64,000 bases of DNA from Acanthosepion pharaonis (taxonomy: Eukaryota > Mollusca > Cephalopoda > Sepiida > Sepiidae). Numbering within the stretch: the stretch's first letter is position 1; each line of letters opens with the position of its first letter. Below are positions 22,196 to 31,891 of this stretch, in pieces. A program made the translations under genes and the position numbers. Below the pieces are notes generated by a model, which saw only the letters and a list, made by a program, of their open reading frames with translations, searched no databases and was not told where the DNA came from. The stretch spans positions 754,501 to 818,500 of the forward strand of contig CAHIKZ030005641.1 of the NCBI GenBank assembly GCA_903632075.3, in the 5' to 3' direction.

Positions 22196-22276
<81 letters not shown>
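22196..22276. repeat. (CA)n(TA)n microsatellite
   Basis: CA tract then about 24 TA units. Confidence 0.95.
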
Positions 22277-22279
<3 letters not shown>

Positions 22280-22479
22280 GTATATCTGGGCAACAACCAT
22301 TCTTCTAAATATTGAATATTACAGAAAAAGGAAATTTAATTATTATTTTTATTTAGTTTTTCCAGTATTCTTACATTTTTTTCCGTAAGGTAGTACATAA
22401 ATTGTCCGTATTATCCCAAGCGATTTCCGATACTTCTTTAGCCTTTTTCAAGGGGTGTGTTTTTAAGTGTTGTTAAGTT

Positions 22480-22719
22480 CTCTTCATTTTAAACCCCTTC
22501 CACTCACATCTCCTAAAATTCTCTCTGTTAAGGTTTAATCTCCCCGATTCTCTAGTATGTTACCCCTCATACTTACACTCTCTCTAAATTCTGTTTTATT
22601 TATTTCGGAGTTGTTTTTTCTGTTTTCTTTTTGAATTTGTAGGTCTGATGAATTGGATCGTATTTACGATTCCAATGAAATAAATTATGACCATGGAATA
22701 TTAGTGTTTAAGCTTTTTT

Positions 22720-22722
<3 letters not shown>
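22480..22722 (+). repeat. Dispersed repeat T, copy 1
   Basis: Shares with 49320-49618 the order: a CTCTCTGTTAA block, pyrimidine-rich DNA, GGAGTTGTTTTTTCTG and AGGTCTGATGAATTGGATCG. It ends with GACCATGGAATATTAGTGTT and a (TA)n. Inverted pieces are at 58185-58265 and 60885-60960. Confidence 0.8.
22642..22692 (+). ncRNA. Hammerhead-like fold in repeat T
   Basis: CTGATGA (22645-22651) leads directly into stem II: ATTGG/CCAAT plus ATCG/CGAT, 9 bp with one bulge. GAA and a 3-bp stem III (ATA/TAT) follow. Stem I is GGT (22642-22644) with ACC (22690-22692). Position 17 is G, which is not expected to cleave, and other copies read GGAA or GTAA at the GAAA block. The fold may be coincidental or decayed. 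Confidence 0.3.
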
Positions 22723-22780
<58 letters not shown>

Positions 22781-22862
22781 ACCTCTCTTACAGCAAGATG
22801 TTTGCGATAATGTGTTTTCGACAAGTATATTTCTTAAGAGTTCTTGTTATATCATTGTGGGA

Positions 22863-22914
<52 letters not shown>
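22722..22914. repeat. Two (TA)n tracts
   Basis: 22722-22778 and 22866-22914, separated by 87 bp of unassigned sequence. Confidence 0.95.
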
Positions 22915-22917
<3 letters not shown>

Positions 22918-22919
22918 TT

Positions 22920-25640
22920 CTCCCACACTACGTGTGCGTTCCTAGCTCTCGATAGCCTTCAGTTGTTTATTGCTTTCAAGTTTGTCAAGTAAGATTCTTG
23001 CTCGTTGTAACAGATCCTTATTTTAGATGTGCCAGTTTAGTGTTACATTTTCAAAGCCTTCATTTCTCATTATATATTCACATAATTTCAGTTTGTTTTT
23101 AATTTCTTTGTAGTTTCTGCCTTCCTTGAGCTGTGACTTGTTCACAGTTATGGCATATGACAAAAAGACTGGAAACTGGGTTCTCTCTAAGATGAATGGC
23201 AAGTTAGAGTCGCTTGGAGCCGGCTTTATTCTGGGAACTAAGACAAGTCTGTCAATTAGAGGGCCACTAATCAAGGAAGCCTCAATTGGAGGTTGATGTA
23301 TGCCCAACACTCTTGTACCATTTTGAGTTCATGTTGGATAATCTTATGAAGAAGCATTATTATTGCGCCGGGTTTTAAACTCAGTTTGTGAAGAGGCATT
23401 ACTGAGGATGTCAAAGTGTTTAGAAATTCACGTGGGTAGAGTTCAGCCTCAACAGGATCATCTGTCAAATCTTTATCTGTACGATAATAGGTTCAGCAGT
23501 CACCTGGAAGTTGTCCCAAAACTTCTTCATTGATCAGGAGGCCTTCTAAGTTCTTTGGCGAAAGAATAACTCTGCTCCTTCTCTCTTCCTCAAATGAATT
23601 GTTGAAGATATCCTCCACCAGACAACGCATGAAAGTTGAGAAAATTTTTATGTCACTAAAGATTAGGGTATTGTGAAGCTGCTTATATTCTATTCCTATG
23701 TTGCAAATTCCTTTTGTTGTCCTTATGTTTTGGCTTAATCTGTATTGGATGAATATCAACCATAGAAGAGAATTTGTAATACAGATTTCAATGATTGCCT
23801 CACGACTTCCTCATGGCAATATGGGTAGGACTTGTCTAAAATTTCCCCCACCCCAAGAGCGCAACTTTACCATCAAAACGGCAGCAATGCCAGTGATATC
23901 TGGCAAGGATTTATCAATAGCATGAAGAGCAAATGAAGTCTGATCCAATATGATCAAATCCAGAATTCCTAAATAATTTGCTTGGTCTGAAGTGTCTGGT
24001 ACATTAAAAACGCTGACCTCTGTGAGTTGGACAGGCAATTTGAACAATGGATAGCCTTTCCACATGACAGTAGTGTAGAGGCAATGCCTTTCAAAACCCC
24101 ACAACACACGTTGCAGTTGTTCCTTCACAGATATGAAAGAATGGTATTAAACATACAAAAAACATATAAATTTTACCACAACATCCTAGTGCATCTACAT
24201 AGAAACAGGAATTATTGGGCACCTCTCTTCTCATCAACAGATTCAAGCAAAGCATTAGAGATCAGTCTCTGTTCATCAGTAAGTGGTACAATGCCTGGAT
24301 AATCGAGATCTTCATGATGGTCAAGCTCTGGTAACTCCAATAGGTTCAGGCAGACCAATTGCTAAACAATGCCATTCTCTATAAGAATTGCTCCAATTGA
24401 GTGCACTGCCAGGTTTTCTGCATGGTCTGCATTAAAACCTTGGTTCAAGAATTCTTCAATCATGGATTCCTTACGACGGGTTCAAAAGTGAAGAGCATTT
24501 GCAGGGTTCATATACGTGCAGCAAACATAATACGAAACTGCATGCGACAGGCATCAGCTTCTAGCAATGCATGTTCCAGTGTGTCATTGCTTGAGAGAAG
24601 ATCATATCTCTCTCGGTCATGGTGCCTTAAATGGGGGTAAGATTTCTCCCTCTACATTGCGCAAATCCTGAAAGCTCACGGCGCCTGAAATATGCAGCAG
24701 CAATATTCGCAAATTAAATTTTTTCTTTGTCTCTAGGCTTCACTGTATACATTCTACTGATGATATTCGTATTCCTTTGTTTAGTGTCCATTTTATAGAG
24801 CTCTTATTAAACACATCATGCAGCGGAATATCAGGGTACAAGTGATTCCTTGCATTATCATCATCATGCTCATTCAGTTTAAGCCATGCATCGAGAGTAG
24901 TGTCACAGTCCCTCTGTGTCTGAACAGCTTACTGTGCGTTACTTCTGTGAAAGAAAACTATTTGCTGGCCTTCAAGATGTATAGGAAGTCTGTAGACATT
25001 GTGAGATATGTTATGTAGCTTGAACTCTGACAGTCTCCATATAGCTTCTGGCGGAGAAACATATCAGCAAGCAAGATAATTAGTAATATCATCGTGAACT
25101 TGATTCTGCTAACGATCTACTGCTAGGTTGTCCCGTACTTCAGCAGAAGCAGTGTTATGTCCCTTGTACACGTATATATTTAATACTTTTCACTGATGAA
25201 CCAATTTCTACATTAATGTGAATTCTGTACTTTTTCAGCAGGTCGACATTGTACGTCACAACGTTCCTATTGTCAGTATTATTCTTCCTGAGTGACCACC
25301 AACTTGAAATGTGACCCCGGTATTGCGTCTTCTGTCCTCTGGATAGCAATTCAAATTCGGAAGCGTTTCATCTCTTTCTTTGGGAATTTATTTTAGAATT
25401 TATTTTAGAATGAGCCATGTTCCACGCAAGGGGAAGAAGGAATATCTGTTCCGCAAGGACCATGTATCATCCATTTATTTATTTTTAATAAATCATGCAA
25501 GATTGGATCATCATTGGCATCAGGAATTTCAGCTTTTACGATCCTTTGTATGTCATCGCTGCCTTATATTTTTTTTCCGTAGAGCCTCATTCTCACGCGA
25601 GCAGCTTCCAGTTTTTGTTGCCTGTTCATGGTGAATGTAG
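22920..25640 (-). mobile_element. Decayed Helitron (rolling-circle element)
   Basis: Minus-strand fragments follow the order of a Rep-helicase protein: the part after the Rep catalytic site (25640 to 25160), the middle region (25100 to 24300), then helicase motifs (24250 to 23140). Many stops and frame changes are present. The left boundary TC and the right CTRR with hairpin were not fixed. A small CACAC-TAC-GTGTG palindrome lies at about 22923-22938. Insertion between A and T could not be tested. Confidence 0.75.
23140..25640 (-). pseudogene. Helitron Rep-helicase, multiply disrupted
   Basis: Legible blocks in order: DIQRIVKAEIPDANDDPILH and MIHGPCG with P-C (about 25440-25560), HINVE with KSIKYI (about 25170-25220), then LLLLHISGAVSFQDL (about 24660-24700). 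Next come a degenerate Walker A VDALGCCGKI (about 24185-24215) and Walker B-like LDLIILDQTS. GGGNFRQVLPILP (about 23811-23850) follows, with Asn for the usual Asp, then ILSPKNLEGL and YPREFLNTLTSS. The last is PRIKPAPSDSNLPFILERTQ with TVNKSQ (about 23140-23250). These match PIF1-like helicases of Helitrons. The HUH nuclease motifs are absent: an initiator-like MNRQQKLEAARVRMR runs straight into DIQRIV. The copy cannot be autonomous. Confidence 0.8.
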
Positions 25641-26560
25641 TTTGTAAGCACAAAAGTAGGAACCTTCACTTTTTCACGATACCTAAGTTTTAAAATGATT
25701 TTTTTATAAATATTAAAGTTTCCTTGAAGCTTTCATTTCATCTTTAATAAAAAGCTAAAGGATTAAATTTACTATTTCCAGTAAACATAATACTCCGGTG
25801 TATTTCGAATAGAACTTATGGTGATTTGAATCAATTTTTTGGTCGCTCGTAAAATCGGCCGTTTTTTTACATATCAACAGATTTGTAAACAAAAGTTAAT
25901 TCCCGGTTTTAAAAACATTGAAAAAAATATTACTAAAATTGTGAACACACGGTGTTGAAAACCATTGACAATAACTAAAATGAGAAAACTAATTTCAAAT
26001 GCGAATGAAATAAAGTCTAAAAATAAATTAAATTAGATTTAAAATTAAATTTAACGTTTCAAAACAACTCTAACAAAAAAATAATAAAAACGAAGAAACA
26101 AATTTAAAAAAAAAAAAATTATAAGACTAATTTCAAAGGAAATTGCAAAATGACATGTAAATTCAAAAATCAGAATTTTAAATAGAAATTTAATTAGAAA
26201 TATATGTTAAAGTAATTTTTTTTACTAAAATAAAATAAATACATAAAATAAAAAAAAAACTTACTGAAATGGGAATTCAAAAAAGTAAAACTTACTTAAA
26301 AAGCCTGTTACGACACCATGAAACACATAAACGAAATGAACGAATTCCGGTCCCAAAAAGTCGATTGAGTGAGTTTTCCCAGTAAGGATATTCAAATTTC
26401 AAAACAACTCTGATAAGTTGTTGTGGATTCCGTGAATGGAATCCTGCACGCCAGTAATTGAGATAGAAAAATAAGTGTATTAAACGTAAGAATACAGACT
26501 TGAAGTGAAGATTAGTAGTCCAGGAATGCGGGTTAGTAGAAAGTATATGTACAAGTCTCT
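25641..26560. other. No gene seen; very A/T-rich
   Basis: Long A-rich blocks around 26000-26260. No repeat relative was recognised. Confidence 0.4.
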
Positions 26561-26576
26561 GTAATTAAAGCCGTAA

Positions 26577-26579
<3 letters not shown>

Positions 26580-26619
<40 letters not shown>
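26580..26619. repeat. (CT)n microsatellite
   Basis: About 19 CT units. Confidence 0.95.
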
Positions 26620-26712
26620 ACTCTTGTGTAACTCTCTGAGAACACCCTGTGTCTATCTTCGTATCTCTCAACCTGTCTCAACGTATCTCCACGTATCTCG
26701 ATATTTAACAGT

Positions 26713-27181
26713 CCACCCACGAGGAATATATGTGGCACAAGGCCGAGTTTAAAATGGGTTTTTCCGATCCCGTAGGCTCGGCCAAAAATATCCCCTTTGA
26801 ACCCGCCTAGACGGGTTCAGGGCCTGTCTACCTCCCCGGACGAAACTTTGCTCTTCGGTAAAGCTCAGTCCGGGTTCCTCTCTGCCAAAGCAGAGAGTTC
26901 GACAGGCGTCGAGACTGTATCTCAACGTATCTCGGTATTGAATATTCCACCCACGAGAAATATATGTGACACAAGGCCGAATTTAAAAAGGGGTTTCTCC
27001 GAGCCCGTAGGCTCGGCCAAAAATATACCCTTTGAACCCGCCTAGACGGTTTCAGGGCCTGTCTACCTCCACGGAGGAAACCTTGCCCTTCGGCAAAGCT
27101 CCGTCCGGGTTACTCTCTGCCAAAGCAGAGAGTTCGACAGACGTCGAGACTGTATCTCGACGTATCTCAACAGCAGGTGCT
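26713..27181. repeat. Tandem duplication of a 234-bp GC-rich, hairpin-rich unit
   Basis: Unit 1 starts at 26713 and unit 2 at 26947, both with CCACCCACGAG. Each has hairpins: GAACCCG/CGGGTTC (perfect in unit 1), CCGAGCC/GGCTCGG (perfect in unit 2), CTCTCTGC/GCAGAGAG (both) and a longer stem around CTTCGG. Differences between units in that last stem turn G·U pairs to G-C pairs. Overlapping frames read a shared peptide but look like a by-product. Base composition is far above the surroundings in GC. Confidence 0.85.
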
Positions 27182-27899
27182 CTCTCTGTCAGTATAAGTA
27201 TACTTTGGACGAGTCCATCTTATGTAAAAAGGGGAGAGCCCCACAAAAATATGTTAAAGTAAAAATTATTTTTTTCTAGAAATTAGGTTCTAATTAGTAA
27301 TGGGAAGACAACCTTAAAACACATGACCTGTTAACGATACTATCATTTAGAGGCTACCCTAAAAAGTTTACTGAGGTCAATTTAATTTTTGGAAATTTCA
27401 TGAACTGTTATGCTTCCTTGAAAGTGTTGTAGCATACCTACGGACGATAATGGGTATGTCCCCATTTACATAAATACAGTAGTAAATACTGGATGTTGGT
27501 CTGCAGTTAGAGATTCATTGTGGAATTCACATGACTCACTTCTATCCGTTTACTTCTTTTACGCGCCGCTGGCGAATCTTATATGTGTTGTTCGTGTCAT
27601 AAGTATTATCGTTTATTACCAACCTTCGTGCGATTATTCTATTCAGTAACCTTCCCGAGTTTACAACAGAAAATCGCCGGCATTTGTTGACGCCCCGAGT
27701 GAGATGGAGTGGGTGAAGATGTTTCTTTGAAATTCGCCGCCAGTGAGACGCAGAATACAGATCAGTACTGAACAGTGTAAAGGACGGACTAAGTAACGAA
27801 GGAAGTGCAGGTGTATATGTGGATATGGCATTATATTTTTATGTATATTTGTATTTCAAACTACACACTGGATGCGTATATATGTAAATGAATTATACC
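27182..27899. other. No gene recognised
   Basis: A CpG-richer patch at 27560-27780 has no open frame of note. It is not enough to call a promoter. Confidence 0.4.
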
Positions 27900-28052
27900 A
27901 TATATTTACATTCGGAGCTATGAGTGGCCTGATGATTGCATCTAGCATGAAACAGACTGTCGCCTCTAAGTGTTGACTTCTATGTTCACTTTTATATTTA
28001 CACACACTCTATCTCTGATATTGAGCACTTTATCCAATAAATATACATCTTA

Positions 28053-28060
<8 letters not shown>
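27900..28060 (+). mobile_element. Retroelement 3' end family B, copy 1
   Basis: Contains a hammerhead-like motif (27926-27964), then GTTGACTTCTATGTTCACTT, CTATCTCTGATATTGAGCAC and a (TA)n. Relatives are at 43990-44170, 48190-48365 (minus), 48455-48530 and 52190-52277. Possibly the terminal part of a Penelope-like element or a retrozyme-like RNA. Confidence 0.6.
27926..27964 (+). ncRNA. Hammerhead-like ribozyme motif
   Basis: CTGATGA (27929-27935), a U·U mismatch, stem II TGC/GCA, GAA (27949-27951), stem III ACA/TGT with a GAC loop, C at 27961. Stem I is GGC (27926-27928) with GCC (27962-27964). Stem II is only 3 bp. Confidence 0.5.
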
Positions 28061-28115
<55 letters not shown>

Positions 28116-28116
28116 T
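28058..28116. repeat. (TA)n(TTA)n microsatellite
   Basis: TA tract followed by about 10 TTA units. Confidence 0.95.
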
Positions 28117-28399
28117 TGTATTGTTTTATTTTATTTCTTTCAGTAAATAAATCGATTGATCCGCTATCATTACAAAACGGAGGAGATAAATATCAATATT
28201 TAAATTATTCAACGGTCGGTGTGTGGGTGGTATATATGTGTGTGTTTTCAAAGAATTGTGGGATATATTTTTATTACATTTTTTATTATTTCAAACGTTA
28301 TTATAGCGGATACATCTTATTTGAAATAGACGCCCGATTTTTATTTATTAAACAGTGGGTCTCACGACTATCAGTCTACCTATTCGAGAAATCTAAGTA
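28117..28399. other. No gene recognised
   Basis: An open frame on the plus strand is low in similarity to any family known to me. Confidence 0.35.
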
Positions 28400-28740
28400 A
28401 AGATATTAAGTGAAGAAAAAATAAGCTTTCTTTCTTGTGAAGTCCGGAAGAGAATTTTACAAGCGAGAAGGACGAGAGAAGAAACAGTTGCCATAGGACT
28501 TACGGTTAGGCTAAAATCCATAAAGTCTAGGTACCATAGAGCAAATTCACAGTTACGAAGAAAATATTTACAGAAAAGGGACAGGGAAGCTACGTGACAG
28601 CCGTGGGAAAGGGACTGAAGCTGAGATGCCACGTCAAGACCAGTAACATTACAGATTCTTATCATAATATTATCAAGAATTTCTAAATAAACAGAAGCAC
28701 AAGACAAGATGTGGCAGCAATAATCAAAGCACATGGACGA
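28400..28740 (-). pseudogene. LINE-A C-terminal region upstream of the tail
   Basis: The minus strand reads CHILSCASVYLEILDNI, then RICNVTGLDVASQLQSLSHG, then VASLSLFCKYF. These correspond to the I-x-L-C-H-I-W, R-I-C/L-x-L-I-G and L-S-H-R-R-x-V-A-S-L-S-L blocks just before the LINE-A tail (compare 56905-57115). The frame is open but the protein is partial. It is head-to-head with the plus-strand tail at 28822. Confidence 0.65.
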
Positions 28741-28821
28741 ATGGTAAACTTATAGATATGTAAGAGAGATCATGTCGAGAGAAAATTGTGCCGTATGAGA
28801 TTGACAACAATATTTAATCAT

Positions 28822-29100
28822 TTTACAGTTGAGTCGGCTAGATGTAACCGTAAGTTCCATAATAAACAAGTTCTTCCCTTGCACTTCTCGCTCGTTGATG
28901 TCTCTTTCGGCTTCTCACTATCCAGTGCACTTTGATCTTCAAAAATTTAAATGCGTCCTCCATCATTATCTTAATTCCTGTTCTTTTATTCTACTCTCTC
29001 GTTAATAATGTTTTCTTTTTCTCACATTCTCTATTTAACTGCCTTACGTCTTAATGATTTTGTTGTATTGCTTGGGATGAAATGATAAAAAATATATGTG
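28822..29100 (+). pseudogene. LINE-A 3' end copy 4
   Basis: Homologous to 6347-6635, with LQKFK-like residues and the tail GCTTGGGATGAAATGATAAA. It lies about 80 bp from the minus-strand LINE-A part at 28400-28740. Confidence 0.6.
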
Positions 29101-29999
29101 AAATTACATAATTAAAATTCGACGTTTGTTTTTTTTTTATAATTTAACATCGGGAAATGTAATGAAGGAAAAATCTATAGTACATTGTCTTACGTTATTG
29201 AAATTCAAATCTGAAGTGAATTCCTTGAACATTGAAGGCAAATCGAAGATATTGGTTTGGGCGCTTAGCTTGTTTGATTTTAAGCTAAATAAAAATCGAT
29301 TTCAGCGATAATGTAACGTTAACGGAATATCAAATACAAGAAATACCTTCATATGAACATAATATACACCTGAAAATCAGAAATTATTAATAATAAATCA
29401 AAATCCAATTAAGGTCGTATTAAGTAAGATGCAAGTGGAACGAGTCCTCGAAATAATTTGAAATTATTAATAAAACCTAAGTTAAATTAGAACGTTTTTT
29501 ATTGTTTATTTCACTTATCCAGTTTAAGCAGCTATTGTATAGAATATGGTGATTGGCTATTTTCGATATAAAATTCGAAAGAAAATTGCGATTCTTTGAT
29601 GTCATAGGGTGCAATCTAACCTGAATATTAATAAAAATCGAAGTTATAATCGATATCAGTCTACATAAAAACGTCTGCTTAGTATAAGAATATTTTTGAA
29701 CAAGAGGAACCTTATATACCAAGTATTTTACGAAGTAGGACTTCGAATAAACTTTTCTGAAATAGAAAATATATGGAATATTAATTGGAATTTCAAAGGC
29801 ACCTACCCAGAATTCATTATAAAAATCCAGACTTTGGAATTCTAAACACTTCATTGTATGGATAACTTATAACAATTTTAGTATATAAGAAAAGGAAATT
29901 AAACATAGAATAGGCTGAAAAGACATGAATAAAAACATAATGCATCTTAAACAATAAAAGATTTAGTCTGAATTACAATGTTTGTTTTTTTTAAATAAG
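29101..29999. other. No gene recognised
   Basis: AT-rich. A 125-codon minus-strand frame at 29477-29854 is Phe/Ile/Tyr/Lys-rich and matches nothing known to me. Confidence 0.4.
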
Positions 30000-30400
30000 G
30001 TCCATCCTGTATAAGGTCATGGAGTCACTCGAGGTAGAACCACGTTAAGGAGTAGTTTAGACGGATAGGGGGATTTAGGACGGTGAGAGGTTCGCCACAT
30101 TCTGTGAGGGAGAGGTTGGAAGGTGGAAAATAATTATCCTCCGACAAGGACTCTGAGACGCTTTTGTACTATATAATGGCTGGAAACTGAGGACTTGGCA
30201 GCTGCCGTCCAAATATGACAATACTCAATTTTCAGTCTGATCTGGCTCTTATAAAGATAGAGGATGAAAAGAGGAGTCAGGTAATTACTAAAACTGTACA
30301 AGGAGCCGATCTTTTCACTTATATCTTTGCGATGGACGTATATAAGAGTTCCACTTGAAGTGCCTCTTGGAGAGAACATTCTTTCATCCTGACCACCGGT
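30000..30400 (-). pseudogene. LINE C-terminal part with 3' end
   Basis: Minus-strand frame 30379-30134 includes LYLYKSQIRLKIEYCHIWT and V-Q-K-R-L-R-x-L-V-G. These are the Y-K-S-x-I-R-P and I-x-E-Y-C-x-H-I-W blocks of jockey/CR1-type LINEs. Downstream, a tail with CTACCTCGAGTGACTC then ACAGGATGGACC-like sequence matches the end at 39138-39185. Frame changes lie between. Confidence 0.6.
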
Positions 30401-30614
30401 AGATTGTGGTCTGAATATTTTAGTTTAGCATATAACGAAATTGAGCTCGGGATACGTTGTGTTATGAAAACTTTTGTCCAGCAACGGAAGATATCAAAAC
30501 CCAATAACTGAGACAAAATATTGAATTGAAAACACAAGTGATATTATTAATTAGCCTTGTCCGATCTAGACTTTCATACAAATATGACTGTAGTCCAAAT
30601 CGTTCAGAAATGTA
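30401..30614. other. No gene recognised
   Basis: Spacer between LINE remnant and MITE. Confidence 0.35.
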
Positions 30615-30735
30615 GGGTTATTGAAAAGTAACTTCTCATTTTATGTATCATGGACTCTCCCATATTTTAAAAAATTATAGTTATTATAGAGATCATCATA
30701 TTTAAAATAGGGAGTTACTTTTAGATCACCCCGTA
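30615..30735. mobile_element. 121-bp MITE with mariner-like ends
   Basis: Left end GGGTTATTGAAAAGTAACTT and right end (reverse complement) CGGGGTGATCTAAAAGTAAC match over about 30 bp with some mismatches. TA flanks lie at 30613-30614 and 30736-30737. Confidence 0.7.
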
Positions 30736-30939
30736 TATAAACAATCATTTGTATACAACCGATTCCTTAAAAAAATAGCTTCAAATGAATAAATCCGAAA
30801 AAGCTTAAAAAAGTGATTTTTGATCAAATCTTATAGACTGCCGCAACAGAATCACAAATAAAAAGGTGTACCAAATGACAAAAAAACACATCACCTAAAC
30901 ATTTTCAAATGTGACAGTTTCTTTTATTGCAATTCAGCT

Positions 30940-31150
30940 TATGGATCTCTCTTCGGCTTTCTTGCTTCCCAGTGAACTTTGATTTTCAAAAATTGAAATG
31001 CAATGTTAGTCATTATCGTCTGTCTTCTTGATTGCTGTTCTTTTATTTCCCTCTTTCCTTAGTAGTAGTTTTTCACATATTCTCTAAAACTTAGTAACCT
31101 CTTGCATCCTAGTGGCTTTATTGCCTTGCATGGGTTGAAATGATTAAAGA
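30940..31150 (+). pseudogene. LINE-A 3' end copy 5
   Basis: Short copy with TTCAAAAATTGAAATGCAAT and the end CCTTGCATGGGTTGAAATGA. Confidence 0.6.
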
Positions 31151-31629
31151 AATATAAAATACCAACAACAAAATATGAATAACATGTGTAATTAAAACTA
31201 AAATAATGATGTAATCAAGCTGTTAACGTTCCACCCTTCCGGAAAAAAAAAACTTTTGAAAGGAAACGCTCATCAATATTAAAAAAGAACTATAACATTT
31301 AGCGGGTTTGAGGAGTCTAAAAACTATTTTCAGAAATTTCAACATTACCATTACTATAAGAGCTAATGTCAATTAAATAAACTAAAACACAGAATATTAA
31401 TCAATATTGAGGACAAAATTTATCCTTGATATCGGTTAATAGATTAGCTTTAAATACTCTGATCCCCAGATTATTTTGACTTGATATCCAAAAGGGGAAT
31501 CACTTGTACGGATACAAGAGAAGATTAATCACAATGCCTTATCAGTTTTCTTCAATGAAACCTGAATAAAAGAGGGATTACTTCGCAAATAGACACAACG
31601 CGAACACACACACAGACACACGGACACAC

Positions 31630-31630
<1 letters not shown>
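31151..31630. other. No gene seen
   Basis: AT-rich spacer. Confidence 0.4.

Positions 31631-31633
<3 letters not shown>

Positions 31634-31689
<56 letters not shown>
31634..31689. repeat. (TA)n microsatellite
   Basis: About 28 TA units. Confidence 0.95.
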
Positions 31690-31692
<3 letters not shown>

Positions 31693-31891
31693 CTTAAGAA
31701 AATCCTATTCTGAAAACACAAAAATTCTATGGAAATGAAATTATCGTCTACATCTCGCTGTGAGAGAGGCCCTCTAAATAAAACATCTAGATCCCACTAT
31801 CAACCTCATCTTACTCAGCAGTGGTAATGGGGGGGTGAATAAAAAAAAGAAAGAAAGACGCCTACGATGCTCGGAACGAACTTCCCTACTA

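Noticed and set aside
27560..27780. CpG-richer patch as a promoter
   Set aside because: There is no adjacent gene, TATA placement or transcript evidence.
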